From Neisseria animalis (lineage in GTDB: Bacteria > Pseudomonadota > Gammaproteobacteria > Burkholderiales > Neisseriaceae): a stretch of DNA of 64,000 bases. Below the pieces are notes generated by a model that ran no database searches, was not told the origin of the DNA, and saw only the letters and a list, made by a program, of their open reading frames with translations. How positions within the stretch are numbered: position 1 is the first letter of the stretch; every line of letters begins with the position of its first letter. The stretch is from positions 1,488,001 through 1,552,000 of the forward strand of contig NZ_LR134287.1 in the NCBI RefSeq assembly GCF_900636515.1, given 5' to 3'. This document shows positions 37,903-46,617 of this stretch, in pieces. The translations under genes and the position numbers were made by a program.

Positions 37903-38562
37903 TCAAACATTATGATACCAGTCCAATACTTTTTTTACTGCCTCTTCAATGTTTAATTCCGTGGTATCCAAAAGCTGCGCGTCCGGCAGTTGCCGCAAGG
38001 GCGCAACTGCTCTGCGGCGGTCAGCCTCGTCTCGTGCTTCGATGTCCGACAAAATGCGGTCGAACTCCAAACCTTCGCACGGCAGTCCGATTTGTTTGGC
38101 ACGCCGTTCGGCACGCACGCGGGCACTGGCGGTCAGAAACACTTTCAAAGCAGCATCAGGGAAAATAACCGAACCGATATCGCGCCCGTCGGCCACCAAA
38201 CCTTTTTCCGTCAGAAAATCGCGCTGGCGTTGCAGTAAGGCTTCACGCACTTTCGGCAGCTGCGCCACCGCCGATGCGCCCATACCGATGGCTTCGCTGC
38301 GGATTTGCGCGGATACGTCTTCCTCTTCCAGCCATACCGAGCCGTCTGCAAATTTAGCCGGCAGGTTTTCCGCCAAGGCAGCCACGCCCGCTTCATCTGT
38401 CCATTCCACCTGCTGCTTCCGGGCATACAATGCCGTCAAACGGTACAGCGCACCCGAGTCCAGATAATCAAAGCCCAAAGCTGCCGCAACGCGCGAAGCA
38501 ACCGTTCCTTTTCCCGAAGCACTCGGTCCGTCAATCGCAATAACTTTTTGCTTGCCTGACAT
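37903..38562 (-). CDS. cmk: Cytidylate kinase
   Basis: 219 aa. Phosphorylates CMP and dCMP. P-loop AIDGPSASGKGTVASRVA at the start, YLDSGALYRL next, DGRDIGSVIFPDA near residue 125, and the RDxxDxxRxxxPLR motif (RDEADRRRAVAPLR). ATG 38562 (MSGKQKVIAIDG) was chosen; the frame upstream runs over an uptake word. It precedes rpsA as in many proteobacteria. Confidence 0.96.
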   Translation of the reverse strand: MSGKQKVIAIDGPSASGKGTVASRVAAALGFDYLDSGALYRLTALYARKQQVEWTDEAGVAALAENLPAKFADGSVWLEEEDVSAQIRSEAIGMGASAVAQLPKVREALLQRQRDFLTEKGLVADGRDIGSVIFPDAALKVFLTASARVRAERRAKQIGLPCEGLEFDRILSDIEARDEADRRRAVAPLRQLPDAQLLDTTELNIEEAVKKVLDWYHNV

Positions 38563-38625
38563 AACAATACTCTCTGTGTTTTTGATAAAAACGGCACAGG
38601 CCGTCTGCAAATTCAAGCCGGTTAC

Positions 38626-39105
38626 TTATCTTCGGCCACGAGCCTTATCGAAACGCCGTCGCATCTTGGTAAGCTCTTTCTCGAAGGCTGCGTCCTCATA
38701 AATATCCTTGCGCCCTTCAAGAATACCGTACCCGCGCCGCTCTTCAAGTTGTTTGAGATACGCAGCAGAGAAAGAACCATCGGGGTCTGCCATCTTTTCG
38801 AGAATATCCCAATAGCGTCTGACCGTACCAAGTTCCTTCTCGTGTACGAAGTATTTCCTAGAACCTACCAACAGTATGCACTCGCCGCTATACTTATAAA
38901 ACCACTTATAGAAATACAATCCTGCTCGGTTTGAAATCCATTTCAAAGTCATTTCGCAACGGGCAGGGTCTTTTAAAGCGGGTATCAGACTTGGGTTTCT
39001 CTGCATGAAATCCGCAAATGCCTGACGCGCTTCGTCTGCTTCGTAAGGGGATTCGTAACCTACGGCCAAATATTTGAACGGCAGCATTTCAGAAAGCGTT
39101 TGCAT
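38626..39105 (-). CDS. Hypothetical protein
   Basis: 159 aa from ATG 39105 (MQTLSEMLPFKYLAVGYE), with GAGGA upstream. I do not recognise the family. It is rich in charged and aromatic residues (WISNRAGLYFYKWFYKY, GYGILEGRKDIYEDAA), has no signal peptide or membrane helix, and ends in a basic tail (KMRRRFDKARGRR). It sits 63 bp upstream of cmk on the same strand. Base use is somewhat more AT-rich than the neighbours, so it may be acquired. Confidence 0.6.
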   Translation of the reverse strand: MQTLSEMLPFKYLAVGYESPYEADEARQAFADFMQRNPSLIPALKDPARCEMTLKWISNRAGLYFYKWFYKYSGECILLVGSRKYFVHEKELGTVRRYWDILEKMADPDGSFSAAYLKQLEERRGYGILEGRKDIYEDAAFEKELTKMRRRFDKARGRR

Positions 39106-39177
39106 AACAAAAATCCTCAAAGTTGGATAAACAGCCTGCTCAAGTATGCCTCATTATAAGAAATTTCTGCCGTTTTT

Positions 39178-39642
39178 TTAAGCCTGTAAGGGCAGATCCG
39201 TATCCGATTTAACCACCAGCAGCGGAATATCGGTTCTGATGTTCTGCACGCCCGGCAGCCGTGCAAGATAATCAGTATGAAAACGCCAATACGCCTGCAA
39301 ATCGGCGGTAACAATCCGCAGCAGGAAATCGCTGTCGCCCGCCATCAGATGACATTCGGTAATCTGCTTCAGACGGCATACTGCTTCGGTAAACTGCCTG
39401 ACGGTTTCGCCGTCCTGACTTTTCAGCCATATCCGCGCAAACACAGTAAAACCCAAGCCGATTTTTTCCGCACTCAGCTTCGCACTGTAACGCTCGATAA
39501 TACCGGCTTCTTCCAATAATTTGACTCGCCGCAAACAGGAAGACGGCGACAGCCCGACCTGTTTTGCCAGCTCGATATTCTGCAGCCTGCCGTCCTGCTG
39601 CAAGGCGGTGAGGATTTTGCGGTCGATGTTATCCGGCTTCAT
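39178..39642 (-). CDS. Lrp/AsnC-family transcriptional regulator
   Basis: 154 aa. N-terminal HTH (DRKILTALQQDGRLQNIELAK, then GLSPSSCLRRVKLLEEAGIIERY) and a C-terminal RAM ligand domain (ITECHLMAGDSDFLLRIVTADL). It is divergent from azlCD, whose product exports branched-chain amino acids, so it is probably the regulator of that exporter and senses leucine or a related amino acid. A miniature element lies in the shared promoter region. Confidence 0.9.
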   Translation of the reverse strand: MKPDNIDRKILTALQQDGRLQNIELAKQVGLSPSSCLRRVKLLEEAGIIERYSAKLSAEKIGLGFTVFARIWLKSQDGETVRQFTEAVCRLKQITECHLMAGDSDFLLRIVTADLQAYWRFHTDYLARLPGVQNIRTDIPLLVVKSDTDLPLQA

Positions 39643-39745
39643 ACCTGCTCAATTCGATAAATTCATTATTTATTGAAATTCTATGCCGATTTTAGCCGAA
39701 ACAAACAAAGATTTGCAACCCAATGCCGTCTGCAAAAGTTTATAA

Positions 39746-39852
39746 TATAGTCGAATAAAATAAGAATGAGACAAGGCAGCGAAGCCGCAGACAGTACACA
39801 TAGTACGGCAAGGCAAAGCAACGCAGTATCATTCTTATTTTAAATGACTATA
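39746..39852 (-). mobile_element. Correia-like 107 bp miniature element, copy 5
   Basis: Complete copy in the divergent promoter region between the Lrp-type regulator and azlC, ending 33 bp before the azlC start. One change from consensus (AACGCAGTATC). Confidence 0.88.
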
Positions 39853-39885
39853 ACGCTCCAACTATTAGGATATTGACCAACCAAT

Positions 39886-40590
39886 ATGTCTCCCACACCC
39901 CAATCAGAATTTATACGCGGCATGAAAGAATGCTCCCCCATGCTGATCGGTCTTTTGCCTTGGGCATTGATTCTCGGCGTTCAAGGCGGTCAGAAAGGCA
40001 TGAGCTGGGCAGAAATGCTGATGATGACCATGATGAACTTCGCCGGCGGTTCGGAATTTGCCGCCGTCAACCTGTGGGCCGATCCTCTGCCGATACTGCT
40101 GATTGCGACGGTGACCTTGATGATTAATTCGCGCCACATTCTGATGGGGGCGGCGCTTGCTCCTTATCTGAAGCACACACCGCTCAAAAAAGTCATGCCT
40201 GCGCTGTTTTTTATGTGCGACGAAAGTTGGGCACTGGGTTTGGCAGAGGCGCAAAAACGCAAAGCGCAAGGACTGCCTGCATTCAATATGCCCTTTTATG
40301 CCGGAGCGTGTACCGTACTGTATCTTTCTTGGGCTTCCTTTGCCGCAATCGGCGCGGCGGTCGGCCCGATGTTCGGCGATATTGCAGCATGGGGGTTCGG
40401 CATGGCGTTTCCTGCGGTATTTTTGGTACTGCTGCGCGGAATGTGGAAAAGTTTTGCCGCCTCGCGCCCGTGGCTGGTCAGCTTGGTCACGGCGGCAGCG
40501 GTGTATCTGACGACTGACGGCGCATGGTATGTACCGGCAGGCGCATTATCCGGCCTGTTTGCGGCTTATTGGTGGGGAGAAACTGCATGA
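39886..40590 (+). CDS. azlC: Branched-chain amino-acid exporter, large subunit AzlC
   Basis: 234 aa membrane protein with about seven helices. MKECSPMLIGLLPWALILG and MNFAGGSEFAAVNLW are AzlC-type; NSRHILMGAALAPYLKH is the most conserved family motif. With AzlD it exports leucine, isoleucine and valine or analogues. The stop overlaps the azlD start (ATGA), and the divergent Lrp gene is the likely regulator. A miniature element lies directly upstream and may affect the promoter. Confidence 0.92.
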   Translation: MSPTPQSEFIRGMKECSPMLIGLLPWALILGVQGGQKGMSWAEMLMMTMMNFAGGSEFAAVNLWADPLPILLIATVTLMINSRHILMGAALAPYLKHTPLKKVMPALFFMCDESWALGLAEAQKRKAQGLPAFNMPFYAGACTVLYLSWASFAAIGAAVGPMFGDIAAWGFGMAFPAVFLVLLRGMWKSFAASRPWLVSLVTAAAVYLTTDGAWYVPAGALSGLFAAYWWGETA

Positions 40591-40889
40591 ACATCGCTTT
40601 CAACGCATTTTTAGCGTGCCTCGCCATGCTTGCCGTTACCTACTCTACCCGCCTGATTGGTTTTTTCGCCTTACGCAACCGCACATTGAGCCGCCGCGCA
40701 CAAGTGGTGATGGAAGCCGCTCCGGGCTGCGTACTGATTTCGGTTATCGCGCCGTATTTTGTTTCCGACAAACCGCACGAACTTGTTGCCATCGCGCTGA
40801 CTGTTTTGGCCGCCGGCCGTTTATCCATGCTGCCCACCGTATTAATCGGCGTAGGCACATCAGGTCTGCTCGGCTATTTATTAAGCTGA
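40587..40889 (+). CDS. azlD: Branched-chain amino-acid exporter, small subunit AzlD
   Basis: 100 aa with four predicted membrane helices (AFLACLAMLAVTYSTRLIGF; EAAPGCVLISVIAPYFV; LVAIALTVLAAGRLSM; TVLIGVGTSGLLGYLL). Partner of AzlC. Start chosen at ATG 40587, which overlaps the azlC stop by four bases; longer readings in this frame run inside azlC. Confidence 0.93.
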   Translation: MNIAFNAFLACLAMLAVTYSTRLIGFFALRNRTLSRRAQVVMEAAPGCVLISVIAPYFVSDKPHELVAIALTVLAAGRLSMLPTVLIGVGTSGLLGYLLS

Positions 40890-40922
40890 ATGCCGTCTGC
40901 AAAACAGCCGTTATATGAAAAA

Positions 40923-41029
40923 TATAGTCGAATAAAATAAAAATGATACAAGGCAGCAAAGCCGCAGACAGTACGAATAGCACGGCAAGGCGAAGCAACG
41001 CTGTATCATTTTTATTTTAAATGACTATA
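40923..41029 (-). mobile_element. Correia-like 107 bp miniature element, copy 6 (most diverged)
   Basis: Full length with about ten changes from the other copies (AAAAATGATACAAGG, GCAAAGCC, GTACGAATAGCACGG, GGCGAAGC), so probably an older insertion. It lies between azlD and rsmB. Confidence 0.85.
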
Positions 41030-41073
41030 TAACAACCGTTTTGCAGACGACATATTCAAACCTGTTCAAACAA

Positions 41074-41109
41074 AAACCGCAGCCCGGCTTCATCATGCGG
41101 CTGCGGCTT
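41074..41109 (-). terminator. rsmB terminator
   Basis: AAACCGCAGCC and GGCTGCGGCTT enclose a 14-base loop; on the minus strand TTTTTGTTTG follows. Confidence 0.75.
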
Positions 41110-41150
41110 TCACCCTACGGCTTGCTGTTCCGCCGGCTTATTGACTAGCC

Positions 41151-42410
41151 CTACTGTTTCTTTTGAAATACCGCAGCAAAAAAACCGTCTGTTTGATGCT
41201 CTGCCGAACTCAGGCGCAGGTATTTTCCGGTGTTCAAATCAATTTTCAAACCCGCCAGCAACGCCCCGCAATCAAGCAGCTCAAATTCCGGATGCTCGAC
41301 AAGGAAACGCTCTGCCTGCATTTCATTTTCTTCCGGCAAAACCGAACAGGTCGCATAAACCAGACGGCCTTGCGGCTTAACCAAATCCGCTGCCGCCGAC
41401 AAAATGCTGTGTTGCTGTGCCAACAGCTTGGTAACGGTTTCCGGCGATTGGCGGTATTTCAAATCAGGATTGCGCCGCAGCGTTCCCAAGCCGGAACACG
41501 GCGCGTCAACCAAAACACGGTCGGCTTTGCCATGCAGGCGGCCGATGCGCGTATCGTGCTCGCTGCTGATGCGTTCGGGGTGAATATTGGTCAATCCCGC
41601 ACGGGTCATGCGCGGCTTGAGGTTGGCAAGGCGTTTTTCGGCCACATCAAAGGCATAAATCCGCCCTTTGTTTGCCATTTGCGCGCCGATGGCCAGCGTT
41701 TTGCCGCCTGCTCCGGCGCAAAAGTCTACCACAATTTCCCCGCGCTTCGCCCCCAGCAGCAAAGCCAAGAGCTGGCTGCCTTCGTCTTGTACTTCCAATG
41801 CGCCGTCCAAAAACAATTCATGTTTGTTCAACACAATTTTATCTTTCAAGCGTATGCCCCACGGCGAAAATAGCGCAGCCTCGGCGGCAATGTCTTCATT
41901 TTGCAACTGCGCCAACACTTTGTCGCGCTTGGCCTTCAAGGTATTGACGCGTATATCCAAAGGAGCCGCGCTGTTTACGCTGCGCCCGAACGCCAGCACT
42001 TCTTCATCTGTATAATGCTGTTGCAACTGCTCCACCAACCATTGAGGCAGCTCGGCAGCAGTTGTGATGCCGTCTGCAAATTCGGCCTTCCGCGCTTTCA
42101 AACGGCTTAAAAATTCTTTATCTTCCTCGTCCAAAATATCTTGGATTTGGCTGATGTTCATACTGCGGCCGAGTACCAGCGCAGCCAGTGCGGCTTTACG
42201 CGCCTGAGCAGCCGGGCGGCGGAGTGCCGCAGAAATTTTCTGATGATGGCGCAATGCGGCAAACGCCGTTTCGGCGATTTCATGACGGTCTTGGCGGCCG
42301 AGTTTTTTATGTTCGCGGAAATAGGCGGAAAGCACGGCATCGGCAGGCTGCTTGAAGGTCAGCATTTCGGCCAGCACGGCGGCGGTATGTTCAATCTGAA
42401 TGGCATTCAT
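41151..42410 (-). CDS. rsmB: 16S rRNA (cytosine-967-C5)-methyltransferase
   Basis: 419 aa. An N-terminal NusB-like RNA-binding domain (residues about 1-135) precedes a Rossmann methyltransferase domain: VVDFCAGAGGKTLAIG binds SAM, VDAPCSGLGTLRRNPD holds the first Cys and YATCSVLPEENE the catalytic Cys. ATG 42410 (MNAIQIEHTAAV) was chosen because the frame before it crosses a terminator hairpin. No fmt/def neighbours here, unlike in E. coli. Confidence 0.93.
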   Translation of the reverse strand: MNAIQIEHTAAVLAEMLTFKQPADAVLSAYFREHKKLGRQDRHEIAETAFAALRHHQKISAALRRPAAQARKAALAALVLGRSMNISQIQDILDEEDKEFLSRLKARKAEFADGITTAAELPQWLVEQLQQHYTDEEVLAFGRSVNSAAPLDIRVNTLKAKRDKVLAQLQNEDIAAEAALFSPWGIRLKDKIVLNKHELFLDGALEVQDEGSQLLALLLGAKRGEIVVDFCAGAGGKTLAIGAQMANKGRIYAFDVAEKRLANLKPRMTRAGLTNIHPERISSEHDTRIGRLHGKADRVLVDAPCSGLGTLRRNPDLKYRQSPETVTKLLAQQHSILSAAADLVKPQGRLVYATCSVLPEENEMQAERFLVEHPEFELLDCGALLAGLKIDLNTGKYLRLSSAEHQTDGFFAAVFQKKQ

Positions 42411-42446
42411 GTCGATAGGAAAAACGGGAAAGATAACAGCGGAAAC

Positions 42447-42492
42447 GCCGTCTGCAAACCAAGCGTTGAAACACTTGGTATTTGCAGACGGC
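42447..42492 (-). terminator. ppa terminator with extended uptake words
   Basis: GCCGTCTGCAAA-cc-AAG pairs with CTTGG-ta-TTTGCAGACGGC, between the ppa stop and the rsmB start. Confidence 0.7.
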
Positions 42493-42517
42493 ATTATATG
42501 GCGGTACTGCCGGCAGC

Positions 42518-43051
42518 TTAAGCCTGACGGTTCCAGCGTTCGATGGATTCCTTAATCACTTCTTTGGCTTCTTCCACGCCGCCCCATTTGGTCACTTGGG
42601 TCGTGCCTGCTTTTTTCAGGTCTTTGTAGTGGTTGAAGTGGAACTCGATTTGCTTGATTAATTGTTGCGGCAGATCTTCCAATGTTTGGTAAGCATTGCC
42701 GTTGTTGCGGTCGTCGGCAGGTACGCAGACGATTTTGTCGTCAACTTCGCCGTCGTCAACGAATTTCATCACGCCGATTACACGCGCTTCCAAAAATACG
42801 CCGGTTGCCAGCGGCTGCTCGGTGACCAGCAATACGTCCAATTCATCGCCGTCTTCGTCCAAAGTTTGCGGGATAAAGCCGTAGTTGGTCGGTTTGGCGA
42901 AAATCGCAGGCTCTACGCGGTCGAGTTGGAAAGCCGCCAGCTTGCGGTTCCATTCGATTTTGTGGTTGCTGCCTTGCGGAATCTCGTTGACAACATTAAT
43001 GATACCGCCGTCCACGTCGCCCGGAGTCAGAATTTGGTTGAAATCAGCCAT
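42518..43051 (-). CDS. ppa: Inorganic pyrophosphatase (family I)
   Basis: 177 aa soluble enzyme hydrolysing pyrophosphate to drive biosynthesis. Metal-binding core DEDGDELDVLLV near residue 66, VPADDRNNGNAYQ near 110, and FHFNHYKDLKKAG near 140 are family motifs. Single gene with AAAGGAATAT-type upstream sequence. Confidence 0.96.
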   Translation of the reverse strand: MADFNQILTPGDVDGGIINVVNEIPQGSNHKIEWNRKLAAFQLDRVEPAIFAKPTNYGFIPQTLDEDGDELDVLLVTEQPLATGVFLEARVIGVMKFVDDGEVDDKIVCVPADDRNNGNAYQTLEDLPQQLIKQIEFHFNHYKDLKKAGTTQVTKWGGVEEAKEVIKESIERWNRQA

Positions 43052-43250
43052 GATATTCCTTTATTTTAGATAACAAGTTCAAACCCTTGAAGTATAGCAA
43101 ACATCATGCCGTCTGAAAAAACAAATTTGCGCCAAACCGCGGTTTGATAATACACCCCGTATCGCTTCCGCGTGTTTTGCAGACGGCATTTTCCGCAACA
43201 GAGTGCTACAATACACCTTATCTATTCCAACCATACACATAAGGAAAGCC

Positions 43251-44045
43251 ATGAAAGCCTATTTAGACTTGATGCGCCACGTTCTCGAACACGGCACCGA
43301 CAAATCCGACCGCACCGGCACCGGCACGCGCTCGGTATTCGGCTACCAGATGCGTTTTGATTTGAATCAGGGCTTTCCGCTTTTGACCACCAAAAAGCTG
43401 CACCTGCGCTCCATTATCCACGAGCTGTTGTGGTTTCTCAAAGGCGACACCAACATCAAATATCTGAAAGACAACAATGTCTCCATTTGGGACGAATGGG
43501 CGGACGAAAACGGCGACTTAGGCCCGGTGTACGGCTACCAATGGCGCAGTTGGCCCGCTCCCGACGGCCGCCACATCGACCAAATCAGCAACCTGATCGA
43601 ACAAATCAAAAAAAATCCCGACTCGCGCCGCTTGATTGTCTCTGCATGGAATCCGGCTTTGGTGGACGAAATGGCGCTGCCGCCCTGCCACGCGCTGTTC
43701 CAATTCTACGTTGCAGACGGCAAACTTTCCTGCCAACTGTACCAGCGCAGCGCCGACATTTTCTTGGGCGTGCCGTTCAACATCGCCAGCTACGCGCTGC
43801 TGACCATGATGGTGGCGCAAGTGTGCGGCTTGCAACCGGGAGAGTTTGTCCACACCTTCGGCGACGCGCATTTGTACAGCAACCATTTCGAGCAGGCGCA
43901 ATTACAACTTGGCCGTGAACCGCGCCCGCTGCCTGTGATGAAGCTCAATCCCGAAGTCAAAGACCTGTTCGCCTTCACATTTGAAGACTTTGAATTGAGC
44001 AGTTACGACCCGCACCCGCACATTAAAGCCGAGGTAGCCGTCTGA
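43251..44045 (+). CDS. thyA: Thymidylate synthase
   Basis: 264 aa, the same length as E. coli ThyA. Makes dTMP from dUMP with methylene-tetrahydrofolate. [17 protein letters not shown] at the start, catalytic Cys in [12 protein letters not shown] (Cys146 region), [21 protein letters not shown] binds dUMP, and the C-terminal [10 protein letters not shown] closes the site. ATG 43251 follows AAGGAAAG. folA is not adjacent. Confidence 0.97.
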   Translation: MKAYLDLMRHVLEHGTDKSDRTGTGTRSVFGYQMRFDLNQGFPLLTTKKLHLRSIIHELLWFLKGDTNIKYLKDNNVSIWDEWADENGDLGPVYGYQWRSWPAPDGRHIDQISNLIEQIKKNPDSRRLIVSAWNPALVDEMALPPCHALFQFYVADGKLSCQLYQRSADIFLGVPFNIASYALLTMMVAQVCGLQPGEFVHTFGDAHLYSNHFEQAQLQLGREPRPLPVMKLNPEVKDLFAFTFEDFELSSYDPHPHIKAEVAV

Positions 44046-44054
44046 GAACATATG

Positions 44055-44090
44055 AACCGCCCCCCAAGGCTTCAGGGGAGGCGGCTTTTT
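44055..44090 (+). terminator. thyA terminator
   Basis: Imperfect GC-rich hairpin (AACCGCCCCCC against GGGGAGGCGGCTT) followed by TTTTT, ten bases past the stop. Confidence 0.7.
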
Positions 44091-44215
44091 CAGCATATCG
44101 CCAATCGAAACCATCGCTACATCAGGCAGCGGTTCAGAAGCCTAAGCGTTCCGTATTTTTTATTGCAAACGGCTGTCTGAAAGGCCGTCTGCAAAACAGC
44201 CGAAAAGGAAAAAAC

Positions 44216-44521
44216 ATGACCCTCCGAGCCCTTGCATTATTCGCCGTCACAGCCGCACTTACTTCCGCACCGCTACACGCCCGTAGCCTGCACCAAAGCA
44301 AACCTTTATCGTTTGAAGAGTTGCCTGAAATCTGCCAAAGCCACTTTACCCGCGCCCAAGCCTGCTACCAAAAAGCCGGCAAAGCAGCAGAGTTCCACAA
44401 AGGCAATACTGATTTTCTACGCCAATCCCTGCCTGCCGCCACCGCCGAACAGCGCGAACGCATGTGCAAAATAGCCGAAGAAGCGTTTGCTGAAAAAGCA
44501 GCACAGCTCAAATGCGAATAA
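44216..44521 (+). CDS. Small secreted protein, function unknown
   Basis: 101 aa with a Sec signal peptide (residues 1-22, ending LHARS). The mature part is helical and charged with four Cys (EICQSHFTRAQACYQKAG; RMCKIAEEAF; KCE at the end), a pattern that suggests two disulfides. It resembles small periplasmic Neisseria proteins of the DUF5339 kind, but I am not sure of the family. It has a good AAGGAAAAA upstream and a strong uptake terminator after it. Confidence 0.65.
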   Translation: MTLRALALFAVTAALTSAPLHARSLHQSKPLSFEELPEICQSHFTRAQACYQKAGKAAEFHKGNTDFLRQSLPAATAEQRERMCKIAEEAFAEKAAQLKCE

Positions 44522-44536
44522 GCCGAAACCGGCAAC

Positions 44537-44577
44537 AAAAAGCCGTCTGCAAAATTAGATTTTGCAGACGGCTTTTT
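44537..44577 (+). terminator. Terminator of the small secreted protein gene
   Basis: AAAAAGCCGTCTGCAAAAT pairs perfectly with its complement (19 bp) with a three-base loop. Confidence 0.85.
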
Positions 44578-44580
44578 CAA

Positions 44581-44687
44581 TATAGTCATTTAAAATAAGA
44601 ATGATACGGCGTTGCTTTGCCTTGCCGTACTACGTGTACTGTCTGCGGCTTCGCTGCCTTGTCTCATTCTTATTTTATTCGACTATA
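44581..44687 (+). mobile_element. Correia-like 107 bp miniature element, copy 7
   Basis: Complete copy starting three bases after the terminator hairpin; changes ATACGGCGTTGC and CTACGTGTACTG. It ends 20 bp from the lapB stop. Confidence 0.88.
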
Positions 44688-44707
44688 TATACACCCTGTC
44701 AGACTGC

Positions 44708-45877
44708 CTATACTTCAATCTTATTCGGCGTAAAAGTTTCCCATTTGTTACACGCCGGGCAGTGCCAGAAAAAAGCCTGTGATTTGAAATGGCAGTTGCG
44801 GCAGCGGTACATCACGCTTTTTTGCAACTGGCGGCCGACCACCGAGCGCATCATATCCGCATCAGCTTTCCATGCGGGGCTCATGTCGCTGAGTTTCAAG
44901 CCGAGCAAACGGTACACGCCGTTTAAATCAGGCTTTTTGCGCACCAACTCGACAGCAGTCTGCGCCGCCTCGGTTTCGCCTTTCAGCAGCAGAGATTTTT
45001 CATAAATCACATTAATCAAGTCCAAATCCGGGAAAGTCTGCATGAAACCGATTAAACGGTTCAAACCCTCCTCCTGCTTGTCTTGCGCCGCGTAGGCTTC
45101 GTAAAGTTTCTCGCCAACCATGCTCAAATAAGCGTGATTTTGCTGCTCGATTGCGCCATAAGCCTCGACAGCAGCAGGGAAATTGCCCTGTTTGGCTTCG
45201 ATGTCTCCCAAAATCATATTGGCACGGCTGCATTTTTTATTCGCTTCCAATGCCTTGCCGATGTTGTAGCGGGCAACATCGAAATTGGATTTGAATAACG
45301 CCGTCTGCGCCAGCTCGCAGTAAAATTGGGCGATTTCAAACTGGTAGGTTTGCTCGTTACGGCTCAACTGTTGCGCCATTTCGATGGCTTTTTCCCAGTC
45401 TCTGTCCTGCTGGTAGATACTCATCAGGTGCTGGCGGGCTTCTCGGGCCATGTCGCCTTCCTGCAACTCGAGGAAAATCTGCTCCGCCCGGTCAACCAAA
45501 CCTGCGCTTTGGTAGTTTTGCGCCAATTCAAACAGCACCCGCTCACGCTTGCTCCCCACCGTATCGGGCGATTCCAGCAATGCTTGGTGCATGTTGATGG
45601 CCTTATCGTTTTCCCCGCGCTGGCGGTAGAGCTTGCCCAAGGTCAGGTTCAAATCGTAAGACTGCGGCTGCTGATCAACCACTTCCGCCAATGCACGGGC
45701 GGCTCGGCCGTTGTTGCGGTCCACCAGCGCATCGAGGCTTTTATAAAAACCTGTCGGAATGCTTTTTGCCTGTTTCAACACGGTTTTCATGTCGACACGG
45801 GCAGCAAACCACCCCATTGCGAAAAACACCGGTAATAAGATAATCGGCAGCAGGATAGCCCAAAGTTCGTTATCCAT
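44708..45877 (-). CDS. lapB: Lipopolysaccharide assembly protein B (LapB/YciM)
   Basis: 389 aa. One N-terminal membrane helix (ILLPIILLPVFFAMGWFAAR), nine or so TPR units, and a C-terminal rubredoxin-type metal site (MYRCRNCHFKSQ and WHCPACNKW). LapB regulates lipid A synthesis through FtsH and LpxC turnover in E. coli. It follows lapA by 15 bp. Confidence 0.94.
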   Translation of the reverse strand: MDNELWAILLPIILLPVFFAMGWFAARVDMKTVLKQAKSIPTGFYKSLDALVDRNNGRAARALAEVVDQQPQSYDLNLTLGKLYRQRGENDKAINMHQALLESPDTVGSKRERVLFELAQNYQSAGLVDRAEQIFLELQEGDMAREARQHLMSIYQQDRDWEKAIEMAQQLSRNEQTYQFEIAQFYCELAQTALFKSNFDVARYNIGKALEANKKCSRANMILGDIEAKQGNFPAAVEAYGAIEQQNHAYLSMVGEKLYEAYAAQDKQEEGLNRLIGFMQTFPDLDLINVIYEKSLLLKGETEAAQTAVELVRKKPDLNGVYRLLGLKLSDMSPAWKADADMMRSVVGRQLQKSVMYRCRNCHFKSQAFFWHCPACNKWETFTPNKIEV

Positions 45878-45892
45878 ATTTTTCCTTTGATA

Positions 45893-46228
45893 TTATTTGG
45901 AAGGCGTCTCGGCTGTTTCCTGAGCAGCAGGAGCAGACGGCACAACAGGGGTTGCGGCTTGAATTTCCTGCTCACCCATACGGGCGTGTTTCTTCACTTC
46001 CGCACGCAGACGGTTATTTTCGCTACGCAAACGCAACAGTCGGCCAAACAAAGCAAACATACCGAAAACAATGCCCACGACAAATGCGCCGAACAACACC
46101 ACAATCAGCGGCAGATTTACCGGCTGTCCGGGCAGGTAATAAAAGGATACGGTTTGGGTATTGCTGACGGCCAACAGCAAAAATACCAACAAAATCAGAA
46201 TTTTAATAACAGTATAAAAAATTTTCAT
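45893..46228 (-). CDS. lapA: Lipopolysaccharide assembly protein A (LapA, DUF1049)
   Basis: 111 aa from ATG 46228 (MKIFYTVIKILILLVFLLL). Two membrane helices with NTQTVSFYYLPGQPVNLPL between them and a coiled-coil tail (LLRLRSENNRLRAEVKKHA), as in the family. Operon with lapB. In E. coli lapAB follows ihfB; here the pair is ten kilobases from ihfB-rpsA-cmk. Confidence 0.92.
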   Translation of the reverse strand: MKIFYTVIKILILLVFLLLAVSNTQTVSFYYLPGQPVNLPLIVVLFGAFVVGIVFGMFALFGRLLRLRSENNRLRAEVKKHARMGEQEIQAATPVVPSAPAAQETAETPSK

Positions 46229-46617
46229 CAGAATCTCCGCAAAAGGACGCAAAGGCTGCCGGTTTGCCGCCCATGCCGTCTGAAAACAGGATTGGCGGTT
46301 AGTTTAAACGATTTGCGCCGTTTAGGATAGGACGGGCAGCAGTTTGCAGCCGAAGAAATTCAATTCCGCTGCCGCACCGCCAACCGCAGATTATGCAGGC
46401 AATACGCCAAAACAAGCCGGTGCCGTATCAGGGCTCTGCTTCGGAAAACCTGCCTTAATACTCTGCCAACGCGCATTTTCCCCGCGCCCACACTACTGTA
46501 AAATTGCCGACAATTTTCCCGCAAAATACTTGCCAAACCCATAAGCTAAGGGGTATTGTTTAGTCTTTTATTATCCCTTGTCCGAGCTGTTCGGCAAAAA
46601 TAAGAAAGGCAAACATC
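46229..46617. other. Divergent promoter region of lapAB and ilvE
   Basis: It contains one CTGAA-type uptake word near 46273. No leader peptide, attenuator or operator could be recognised. Confidence 0.45.
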
